Source of the DNA: Bacteroidales bacterium
Lineage (GTDB): Bacteria > Bacteroidota > Bacteroidia > Bacteroidales > UBA932
Direction of reading: 5' to 3'
DNA length: 10,704 nt
Assembly (NCBI GenBank): GCA_017614795.1
Contig: JAGABD010000004.1
Span: forward strand, 1 to 10,704
The position numbers and the translations under genes were made by a program. The notes beneath the pieces are model-generated. The model saw only the letters and a list, made by a program, of their open reading frames with translations, was not told the origin of the DNA and did no database searches. Positions 1 to 5,807 of this stretch are shown here, piece by piece; the first letter of the stretch is position 1, and every line of letters starts with the position of its first letter.

Positions 1-19
1 AAAAGGCTCCCGGCGAGGT

Positions 20-156
20 GCAGCGGAGGGCCCGTCCCGGACGGCGAGAGATTTGGGAGGCCCCGAAGGGGCGTGATACTAGTGAGCCGTCAGGGCCCGG
101 AGCAAGGCGAGCCCTTTTGCGAAGCAGGAGACCGAGGGCCTGCCCTCCCCCGCTGC
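20..156. other. GC-rich multi-stem inverted-repeat element (candidate structured RNA or fold-back repeat)
   Basis: The block is bounded by a long imperfect inverted repeat: GCAGCGG+AGGGC (20-31) pairs with GCCCT+CCGCTGC (142-156) with a 3-base C bulge at 147-149. Two further stems lie inside: GACGGC (40-45) with GCCGTC (86-91), capped by the hairpin GCCCC-GAA-GGGGC (60-72); and GGCCC+GG (94-100) with CC+GGGCC (132-140), enclosing a small GCAA/TTGC stem (102-105/117-120). The whole could fold as a three-way junction. It sits sharply against AT-rich sequence from about 160 on. I do not recognise it as tmRNA, RNase P RNA, SRP RNA or 6S RNA. It could be a non-coding RNA on either strand, the structured 3' end of a gene left of the window, or a MITE-like repeat. 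The pairing is seen directly; the function is unknown. Confidence 0.45.
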
Positions 157-287
157 GTCCAATATATGCTCATATAAATTTTATTTTAACACCTACGAAA
201 ACATAAAAAGTTTTACTATAAATCTTTAAAAACGGGTTTCATATATGTTTACTTCCTATACTTGCGGTTAAAACTATAATACAACGT
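157..287 (+). promoter_or_regulatory. AT-rich leader with weak promoter match upstream of the RhuM-like gene
   Basis: This is an AT-rich intergenic stretch with no ORF of note. TATACTTG at 257-264 matches the Bacteroidota -7 consensus TAnnTTTG at all but one position, leaving about 23 bases to the ATG at 288. TTTC at 237-240 is the nearest thing to a -33 TTTG, but the spacing (16 bases) is shorter than the usual 19-21. No Shine-Dalgarno sequence precedes the start codon, which is normal in this phylum. Confidence 0.3.
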
Positions 288-1217
288 ATGAAAGCGAAAG
301 ACACAACAAAAGAGCACAATCCCATAATCTCAGAAGCAATCCTAAACTGCAATGAGTTAAAACCTGAAGGATATGGTGAAATAGTTATTTACAATCCTGA
401 TGATTCTACCAGGCTTGAGGTCTTGTTGGAAAACGAAACAGTTTGGTTGACAATCAACCAACTATCGTCGCTGTTTGGGCGCGACAGGACAGTCATAGGA
501 AGACACATAAAAAACATCTTTTCGGAAGGGGAACTAATTCCTTCCTTGGTGTGTGCAAAATTTGCACGTACCGGGGAATATGGACGAGTGAAAGGGTTTA
601 GGCAAATCAAAGATGTTGTCCTTTACAACCTTGACGTTATTATATCCGTAGGTTATCGCGTCAAATCCATTCGAGGCACCCGATTCAGGCAATGGGCCAA
701 CACTGTTCTTAAGGAATACCTTATAAAAGGCTATGCTATCAATCCGCGTTTGGAACAACTCGAAAGAAGAGTGTCAAAAACGGAAGAAAAGCTCGAGTTC
801 TTCATCAAGACGTCACTACCTCCTGCGCAGGGCATCTTCTTCGACGGCCAAATCTACGACGCATACCAATTCATCTGCGCACTGATCAAGCGCGCCAAAA
901 CGAGACTGATCCTTATCGACAACTACATAGACGATACTGTTCTCACTATGTTCGATAAGCGTTCTGACGGGGTTTCAGCAGTGATTTACACTCAACAGGT
1001 CTCGAAACAGTTCAAGCTTGATTTGCTCAAACACAACAAACAATATCATGCGATTAATGTGATTATCTTCAAAAAGTCACACGATAGATTCCTGATAGTC
1101 GATGACGATGTATATTTGGTTGGAGCTTCGCTGAAAGACCTTGGCAAAAAGTGGTTCGGAGTTGCCTTAATGGAGGCTACTAACGCTAATGACCTGTTAT
1201 CTAGACTAGCCGAATAA
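288..1217 (+). CDS. RhuM-family protein with C-terminal PLD-like domain
   Basis: This 309-residue protein has the N-terminal layout of the virulence RhuM family. A short beta-rich lead (about 30-50) is followed by a winged-helix-like segment (about 52-83, starting VWLTINQLSSLFGRDRTVIG) and a conserved block around RQIKDVVLYNLDVIISVGYR (105-124) and FRQWANTVLKEYLIKGYAIN (133-152). Residues 153-172 look like a coiled-coil linker. The C-terminal half (about 180-298) resembles a phospholipase D-like domain with one HKD-type motif, HDRFLIVD (265-272), followed by GASLKDLG (279-286). Arg267 replaces the usual Lys, and only one motif is present, so any catalysis would need a dimer. RhuM is known from Salmonella SPI-3 and many islands, but its biochemical role is not established; DNA binding or nuclease activity is inference. 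The gene is a monocistronic orphan, clearly more AT-rich than the genes to its right, suggesting transfer. The first ATG at 288 follows AT-rich non-coding sequence. Confidence 0.85.
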   Translation: MKAKDTTKEHNPIISEAILNCNELKPEGYGEIVIYNPDDSTRLEVLLENETVWLTINQLSSLFGRDRTVIGRHIKNIFSEGELIPSLVCAKFARTGEYGRVKGFRQIKDVVLYNLDVIISVGYRVKSIRGTRFRQWANTVLKEYLIKGYAINPRLEQLERRVSKTEEKLEFFIKTSLPPAQGIFFDGQIYDAYQFICALIKRAKTRLILIDNYIDDTVLTMFDKRSDGVSAVIYTQQVSKQFKLDLLKHNKQYHAINVIIFKKSHDRFLIVDDDVYLVGASLKDLGKKWFGVALMEATNANDLLSRLAE

Positions 1218-1227
1218 CAGGTCATTA
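1187..1227. terminator. Perfect 14-bp inverted repeat over the RhuM stop codon
   Basis: TAATGACCTGTTAT (1187-1200) is the exact reverse complement of ATAACAGGTCATTA (1214-1227), with a 13-base loop. The right arm contains the TAA stop at 1215-1217, so the left arm is coding. It is followed on the plus strand only by a short T-rich stretch (TTTG), so it is at best a weak intrinsic terminator. It could also protect the mRNA 3' end or be an operator-like palindrome. Confidence 0.5.
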
Positions 1228-1255
1228 TTTGAAATGCCCTTTTGGCACTTCAAAT
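1227..1255. terminator. Bidirectional hairpin between convergent genes
   Basis: ATTTGAAATGCC (1227-1238) pairs with GGCACTTCAAAT (1244-1255) with one A/C mismatch and a 5-base CTTTT loop. It lies between the ends of the RhuM-like gene (plus) and the beta-galactosidase gene (minus), 14 bases past the latter's stop. Neither side has a long T run. Position and symmetry suggest a shared terminator; the termination role is inferred. Confidence 0.5.
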
Positions 1256-1268
1256 GCTAAGAATGAAT

Positions 1269-4200
1269 CTACCGCGCCAGGCCGAGGGTGAAGCCGAAGT
1301 GGTAGTCGCGGTCGGACCAGAGAGTGCGGGAAGGCTCGGGGCGCTGGCGCCAGGAGTTGTAGCCGCCGATGCCGGTCATACCGTAGTCGATGCAGAGCTC
1401 CACGTAGCGGCGGTTGCGGACATCGTTGACGTGCGCGACCTTCTCCACCTTGATGCTGTCCAGAGGCTGCTCTCCCTTGAGAACTTCGCCCCAGCCGGGT
1501 TTGGTGCGGAACATCGCCTTACGCTTGGTGAACTCGGCGCGAAGCGGCGCGAAAGCATCCTTCTCGGCACCAAGCCACCACTCGTCGACACCGCCTTCCC
1601 ATTTGGGAATCACCACGCCCGAAAGGTCGGGACGAGGGTCGAGATCCTCGATGGAAACTCGCAGCGCGTTGAACTCGAAGAGCGAATCGGCTACCACCAG
1701 GAGGCGTCCCGCGCGAAGCCAGCGGGTATCAGTGTGATGCCCGGATTCCTGCGGACGCACATAGGGCGCGAGCGACTCGGACGCGCGGGCTTCCCATTCT
1801 CCGAAGAAGGTGCCGGTCTTGCGGTCGAAATAGTTCTCTTCGGGTCCGCGTCCAAGATAGCGGAAGCGGTCTGCGCGACGGCTCAGACGTGTCCTGAAGC
1901 CGATTCTGGGGATGTCGCAATGCGAATCGGGATTGCCCTTGAACTCGGAATCGATATGCAGACGGCCGTCGTTCTGAAGGAGATACTTCACAGTCATCCT
2001 GCAGCCATAAGGCAGCAGATAATCGACGCTCACGAGAGCCCCCTCCCCTAAGCCGAGAGCCTCGACATTGGCAACCTGCAGAGAATCGAGTTTCCACGCT
2101 CCGGCACGCTTGGGCATTCCGTCGCCCCAGTCGTTGTCGACCGGTGCGCGCCAGAAGTTGGGCTGCAGGCCGTAGCGTTTGGAAATCATATTCCTGCCGC
2201 GAACCTTATACTTGAGAAGGCGCCCGGTACGGGGGCAGAAAACCATCTTGGCATCGGCAACTTTCGCGATGACGAGCTGCTTTCCCCAGCGCTTGCAAAC
2301 ACGCACTGAATGGCCCTTGACCTTGGTTTTGGCAAAGTCGGGAGCCTTGCCGTCGGTGCTCACGAGATCCTGCGCAGAGGCAATTACAAAGCCTTCGGGC
2401 AGAAGCGGTTCGGGAGCGGTGGTCACGACCTTGAAATTGACGTAAAGCGGTCCGTCCTCCTGGGTGGGAAGCTCGATGTCGATGAACTCCTCTCCCCGGG
2501 CGGGAGCGAAGAGGGCCTTGCGGCCGGAAGCGGAAAGCCTGCCGGCGGAATGCACCTCCCAGAGAAGGCTCAGCCCCTCGAGACTGCGGAAGTAGAAGCG
2601 GTTCTCGATGCGATAGCGTCCACCTTCGCCGGGGCAACGCGTCACCCAGACGTTCTGATGCCAGTATTTGACCTCTGCGGCGGCGGGATGCGGGACCATA
2701 TCGGGCCCGACGACACCGTTGATGAGGAAGTCGTAGTCGGAAATGAAATTGTCCGGGCCGTAGTCGCCGCCGTAAGTCCAATACTTGCGGCCAAGGCGGT
2801 CCTTCTCCTCGAATCCCTGGTCGATCCAGTCCCAGATGAACGCTCCCTGGAGGTTCTCGTACTTGTAGATTGCCTGCCACTGAAGATCGATGGAACCGTT
2901 GGAATTGCCCATCGCATGCGAATACTCGCAAGGGACGCAGGGCTTGCCGACAGGATTCTCGCCGTGGTCGCGGAACCACTTGGCATCGGGATACATCGGG
3001 TTAAGGAAATCGGAAGTCGGGCCTCCGCACTCCTGTTCATAGACGACAGGGCGGTTCATGCCACGGAGTTCCATCTCCTTGAGAAGCTTGTAGCACTCCA
3101 CGAAATTAACTCCGTTGCCGGCCTCGTTGCCGAGGGAGAACAGCGTCACGCAAGGATAGTTGCGGGTGCGCCAGTACAGGTTCTGAACGCGCTGCAAATG
3201 CTTCGGAAGCCACTCGGGATGCTTGGCGAGAGACTCGGGGCCGTAGCCCATTCCGTGGCTCTCGAGGTTTGCCTCGTCGTACACATAGAAGCCCAGGCTG
3301 TCGCAAAGTTCGTAGAACGCGCGGCTCTGCGGATAATGGCAGGTGCGGATGGCGTTGACGTTGAGCTCGCGCATCACCTGAAGGTTTCTGCGAATGTACT
3401 CGCGGTCGGTATAGTGGCCCGTGAAGGGGTTGTGCTCGTGCAGATTGACGCCCTTGAAGATAATGGGCTGTCCATTGAGGTAAAATACGTCTCCCTTGAT
3501 CTCGAATCGCCGGAAACCGACGTCGAAACGTGTGAACTCCCCTTCCTTTTCGATGAGAAGGGTGTAGAGTTCGGGAGTCTCGGCGCTCCACTTGCGCACG
3601 TTCGGGATGCGGGCCTCCGGATGGCTGCTGCCACGGTCGCCCTGCGCCACCACGCTGCCGTCCTTGTCAAGAAGCTTGTAGGAGACGGGAGCTGTGCTCT
3701 CGAGCCGGAAGATGCCGTCCTTGCAGTCCGCGTCGAGCGTGGAAACCACATTGAAATCGAAACCGTACTCGAACTCCTCGCAACACAGCGGCGCGGACTC
3801 GGCGGAAAGGTACACGTCACGCTCTATTCCGGATATGCGCCAGAAGTCCTGGCACTCCAGGTAACTGCCTGTGCTCCAACGATATATCTTAAGCACAAGC
3901 TCGTTCTTTCCTTCCTTGAGACAAGAGCCCAAATCGTAGCGGGCGAGGTCCTTGGAGTCCTCGTTATAGCCGATGAATTCGCCGTTCAAATAGACATAAA
4001 CGCCGGCCTTGGCGCCGCAGATGTTCAGGTAGACGTCCTTGGAGTCCCAGTCCGCCGGAACAGTGAAGCTGCGACGGTACACGCCGAGAGGAATCGCCTT
4101 CGGGAGCTCCGGAGGCGTCGGCCTCGGAGCGGAAAATTCGTAGGCGGTATTGCGGTAGATCGCGGTGCCGAAACCCTGCAGTTCCCAGTTGCCGGGGACG

Positions 4201-4478
4201 TTTATCTTATGCCATTTTATGCGCTCCGGAAGCACCAGCGAACCGGTAAGTTGGGCGTCTTCGCTCTCAGCAGGGTCGTCGAAATATGCGAAATCCCAGG
4301 TGCCGTTCAGGCCGAGATACCAGGGGCTTTCTTCGAAGCGTTTCGTCAGAGCCTGCTCCTCGGTCGGGAAGAACACCGTCTCGGTGCGGAGCGTCTGGGC
4401 GTTAACCGATGTGGCTTGGAGGTCAAGATGGGGCGGAAGCGCCGCCAAAAGCGAAAGAAAGGTTATAGCGGTTATCAT
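1269..4478 (-). CDS. lacZ: Secreted LacZ-type GH2 beta-galactosidase
   Basis: This 1069-residue glycoside hydrolase family 2 enzyme should hydrolyse terminal beta-galactosides with retention of configuration. The order is LacZ-like: jelly-roll sugar-binding domain (about 50-225), immunoglobulin-like domain (about 230-330), TIM barrel (about 330-620), a second sandwich domain, and the Bgal_small domain (about 745-1065). The acid/base Glu452 lies in SLGNEAGNG and the nucleophile Glu518 in CEYSHAMGNS, matching E. coli Glu461 and Glu537. HEHNPFTG (347-354), His381 in RTCHYP, DEANLESHGM (401-410) and Trp549 in FIWDW also match. The length is slightly above E. coli LacZ (about 1024), explained by an N-terminal export signal. 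The hydrophobic segment is about residues 3-15 with possible cleavage at VNA-Q near 27, implying a periplasmic enzyme, although the usual basic residues before the hydrophobic core are missing. ATG at 4478 is the first start in frame, 5 bases after the upstream gene's stop, so the two are probably co-transcribed. The physiological substrate may be a host or plant galactoside rather than lactose. Confidence 0.93.
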   Translation of the reverse strand: MITAITFLSLLAALPPHLDLQATSVNAQTLRTETVFFPTEEQALTKRFEESPWYLGLNGTWDFAYFDDPAESEDAQLTGSLVLPERIKWHKINVPGNWELQGFGTAIYRNTAYEFSAPRPTPPELPKAIPLGVYRRSFTVPADWDSKDVYLNICGAKAGVYVYLNGEFIGYNEDSKDLARYDLGSCLKEGKNELVLKIYRWSTGSYLECQDFWRISGIERDVYLSAESAPLCCEEFEYGFDFNVVSTLDADCKDGIFRLESTAPVSYKLLDKDGSVVAQGDRGSSHPEARIPNVRKWSAETPELYTLLIEKEGEFTRFDVGFRRFEIKGDVFYLNGQPIIFKGVNLHEHNPFTGHYTDREYIRRNLQVMRELNVNAIRTCHYPQSRAFYELCDSLGFYVYDEANLESHGMGYGPESLAKHPEWLPKHLQRVQNLYWRTRNYPCVTLFSLGNEAGNGVNFVECYKLLKEMELRGMNRPVVYEQECGGPTSDFLNPMYPDAKWFRDHGENPVGKPCVPCEYSHAMGNSNGSIDLQWQAIYKYENLQGAFIWDWIDQGFEEKDRLGRKYWTYGGDYGPDNFISDYDFLINGVVGPDMVPHPAAAEVKYWHQNVWVTRCPGEGGRYRIENRFYFRSLEGLSLLWEVHSAGRLSASGRKALFAPARGEEFIDIELPTQEDGPLYVNFKVVTTAPEPLLPEGFVIASAQDLVSTDGKAPDFAKTKVKGHSVRVCKRWGKQLVIAKVADAKMVFCPRTGRLLKYKVRGRNMISKRYGLQPNFWRAPVDNDWGDGMPKRAGAWKLDSLQVANVEALGLGEGALVSVDYLLPYGCRMTVKYLLQNDGRLHIDSEFKGNPDSHCDIPRIGFRTRLSRRADRFRYLGRGPEENYFDRKTGTFFGEWEARASESLAPYVRPQESGHHTDTRWLRAGRLLVVADSLFEFNALRVSIEDLDPRPDLSGVVIPKWEGGVDEWWLGAEKDAFAPLRAEFTKRKAMFRTKPGWGEVLKGEQPLDSIKVEKVAHVNDVRNRRYVELCIDYGMTGIGGYNSWRQRPEPSRTLWSDRDYHFGFTLGLAR

Positions 4479-4483
4479 ATCTT

Positions 4484-5011
4484 CTAGAAGCAGTAGAAGA
4501 TGCCTATGCTCAAGTCTTTGCTCCCGAGATACGCTACTACGCCGTCGTCGTAACCATATAAGCGCTGGAGATTGTCGTCAGCTGCGCAGACGCCCACGAA
4601 TCCGAGGTGAGCTACGAGCTGAAGGCTCTCGTTGAGCGGAACCGCGATGCCGGGCTTTACGCCAACTTCGATGGCACTGTAGGTCTTGGATTCGCCCCAG
4701 GTTTTCTCGTCAAGGGATACGCTGTCGAACATGAGGCCACCGTCAAGGAAGAACTTTACCGGAGCCCAGTCGGCGAAGGTCCAACGGATGTAAGGGCTGA
4801 GCGACAGTATGGTGGCTATGTCTTTGGAATGGTCCAGAGAAACTACCGCGCCTGCCGCGAAATTGTCGTTGAAGTTGTAACCTGCTTCGGGGGCAACATA
4901 AATGCGGCTGTTGTCACCGCTATGGAACGACAGACTACCTCCGGCATAGAACTGAGCGTGTGCCGCGACTGCGACGAACGCCGCTACGATAACTGTAAAA
5001 AACTTTTTCAT
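4484..5011 (-). CDS. Small outer-membrane beta-barrel protein
   Basis: This 175-residue precursor has a textbook signal peptide: MKK, a hydrophobic core (about 4-15), and AHA|Q cleavage after residue 19. The mature part alternates polar and hydrophobic residues in short strands (for example IYVAPEAGYNF, ILSLSPYIRWTF, VKFFLDGGLMF, SAIEVGVKPGIAV, LSIGIFYCF) and ends in Phe, the usual barrel-assembly signal. Size and pattern fit an 8-stranded barrel of the porin-family/OMP_b-brl type found in Bacteroidota; the specific cargo or role is unknown. It is first of an apparent two-gene unit with the beta-galactosidase, ending 5 bases before that start. The ATG at 5009-5011 is the only start consistent with the signal peptide. 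A good -7 element lies 44-51 bases upstream. The link to sugar uptake is suggested only by adjacency and is uncertain. Confidence 0.85.
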   Translation of the reverse strand: MKKFFTVIVAAFVAVAAHAQFYAGGSLSFHSGDNSRIYVAPEAGYNFNDNFAAGAVVSLDHSKDIATILSLSPYIRWTFADWAPVKFFLDGGLMFDSVSLDEKTWGESKTYSAIEVGVKPGIAVPLNESLQLVAHLGFVGVCAADDNLQRLYGYDDGVVAYLGSKDLSIGIFYCF

Positions 5012-5038
5012 GATACCTATAAATAATTAAAGGTTTAT

Positions 5039-5046
5039 TAACTTTG
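5039..5046 (+). promoter_or_regulatory. -7 element for mtnN
   Basis: TAACTTTG matches TAnnTTTG exactly. Transcription would start near 5053, about 20 bases before the mtnN ATG. No clear -33 TTTG is found upstream. It overlaps the predicted leader of the divergent barrel gene, so the two promoters may compete. Confidence 0.42.
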
Positions 5047-5054
5047 TTAGCAAA

Positions 5055-5062
5055 CAAATATA
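5055..5062 (-). promoter_or_regulatory. -7 element for the barrel protein/beta-galactosidase unit
   Basis: On the minus strand this reads TATATTTG, an exact match to the Bacteroidota TAnnTTTG -7 consensus. Transcription would start near 5048, giving a leader of roughly 37 bases before the ATG at 5011. No good -33 TTTG is visible at the expected distance, which falls inside the start of mtnN. Confidence 0.5.
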
Positions 5063-5072
5063 CGCAATTTTT

Positions 5073-5717
5073 ATGAAGATTGGCATCATAGCGGCTCTCG
5101 ACCGCGAATACGACGAACTGCGCCGGCTTCTCGGCGGCAGGGACTGGGGCAGCATCGGAGAAAACAGCATCGTACTGGCCCACAGCGGCATAGGCAAGGT
5201 GAACGCGGCGCTCAAGGCTGCCGAACTCATCGCCGGATATCAGCTCGACGCGCTGGTGAACACCGGCGTGGCGGGAGGACTGGTGCCCGAGCTGAAGACG
5301 CTGGACGTGGTGGCTGCAACCGAGGTGGTGTACCACGACGTGTGGTGCGGAGAGGGCAACGCATATGGCCAGGTGCAGGGGCTTCCGGAGCGCTTCAAGT
5401 GCGACGAGGACCTGCTGGAGGCCGCCAAGGCCGTGCCCGGAATCAAGACCGGACTCGTGACCAGCGGCGATTTCTTCATTTCCACCAAGGAAGAGGGCGA
5501 CGCCATTCTGGCGCACTTCCCCGATGCGCTTTGCGTCGATATGGAATCGGGAGCCATCGCACAGGTTTGCGCGATGAACAAGCTGCCATTCCTGAGCCTT
5601 CGCATAATCAGCGACGTGGCCGGGAGCGACCATCAGGCCGAGTACGACAACTTCTGGGCTACCCTCGCCCACGGCTCCTTCGCCGCGGTCGAAACCTTCC
5701 TTAATTCACTGGAATAA
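5073..5717 (+). CDS. mtnN: 5'-methylthioadenosine/S-adenosylhomocysteine nucleosidase
   Basis: This 214-residue cytoplasmic enzyme hydrolyses the glycosidic bond of methylthioadenosine and S-adenosylhomocysteine, releasing adenine. It removes inhibitory by-products of polyamine synthesis and methylation and feeds methionine salvage or the activated methyl cycle. The sequence follows the Pfs/MTAN fold: IGIIAALDRE (3-12, with Glu12 as the likely proton donor to water), HSGIGKVNAA (37-46), NTGVAGGL (63-70), the purine-site segment VTSGDFF (129-135), VDMESGAIAQVC (155-166, with Glu158 binding the ribose hydroxyls) and RIISDVAGSD (177-186, with Asp181 as the acid that protonates adenine). These match E. 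coli Glu12, Glu174 and Asp197. It is slightly shorter than the E. coli protein (about 232). The gene stands alone, divergent from the barrel/beta-galactosidase pair and convergent with the efflux operon. Futalosine hydrolase is a related alternative, but the motifs fit MTAN better. Confidence 0.92.
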   Translation: MKIGIIAALDREYDELRRLLGGRDWGSIGENSIVLAHSGIGKVNAALKAAELIAGYQLDALVNTGVAGGLVPELKTLDVVAATEVVYHDVWCGEGNAYGQVQGLPERFKCDEDLLEAAKAVPGIKTGLVTSGDFFISTKEEGDAILAHFPDALCVDMESGAIAQVCAMNKLPFLSLRIISDVAGSDHQAEYDNFWATLAHGSFAAVETFLNSLE

Positions 5718-5718
5718 A

Positions 5719-5807
5719 GCGCGGGTGCGCTGGCTTTTCGGGACGGCCAATGCCGGCTAGAGCTCCCCTTGCGGGACTCTGGACGGCCCTTTGGCCGACG
5801 CGGAGGG
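5719..5807. terminator. GC-rich convergent gap with two overlapping hairpins
   Basis: This gap separates the 3' ends of mtnN and the efflux operon. The larger hairpin pairs GCCG+CTAGAG+TCCC (5752-5767) with GGGA+CTCTGG+CGGC (5773-5787) around a CTTGC loop, about 14 pairs with one mismatch, one G-T pair and a bulge. A second hairpin, CGGCC-CTTT-GGCCG (5784-5797), uses bases of the first one's right arm, so only one can form at a time. GCGCGG (5719-5724) and CCGCGC (5813-5818) could close the whole region. No T run follows on either strand, so intrinsic termination would be inefficient. Confidence 0.45.

Noticed and set aside
18..206. 62-codon open frame across the GC-rich element
   Set aside because: Arg/Pro-rich translation with no signal or domain; the coding potential is explained by the GC-rich fold, and the frame runs into the AT-rich leader.
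275..280. TATAAT as a classical -10 for the RhuM-like gene
   Set aside because: It is only 7 bases from the ATG, there is no TTGACA-like partner, and the housekeeping sigma factor in this phylum uses TAnnTTTG.
1242..2051. 269-codon plus-strand open frame
   Set aside because: It is antisense to the C-terminal Bgal_small domain; no domain, no promoter, and it begins inside the terminator hairpin.
2310..4487. 725-codon open frame on the plus strand, antisense to the beta-galactosidase
   Set aside because: It is the exact shadow of a strongly conserved GH2 gene in GC-rich DNA, where stop codons are rare on the opposite strand. Its translation has the Val/Ala/Glu/Leu-rich low-information look of an antisense frame and shows no recognisable domain.
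4935..5672. 245-codon minus-strand frame covering mtnN and the divergent promoter
   Set aside because: It is antisense to mtnN, crosses the promoter gap and overlaps the start of the barrel gene in another frame.
5073..5717. Futalosine hydrolase (MqnB) as the identity of the nucleosidase
   Set aside because: The VDMESGAIAQVC and ISDVAGSD segments and overall layout match MTA/SAH nucleosidase more closely, and no menaquinone genes are adjacent.
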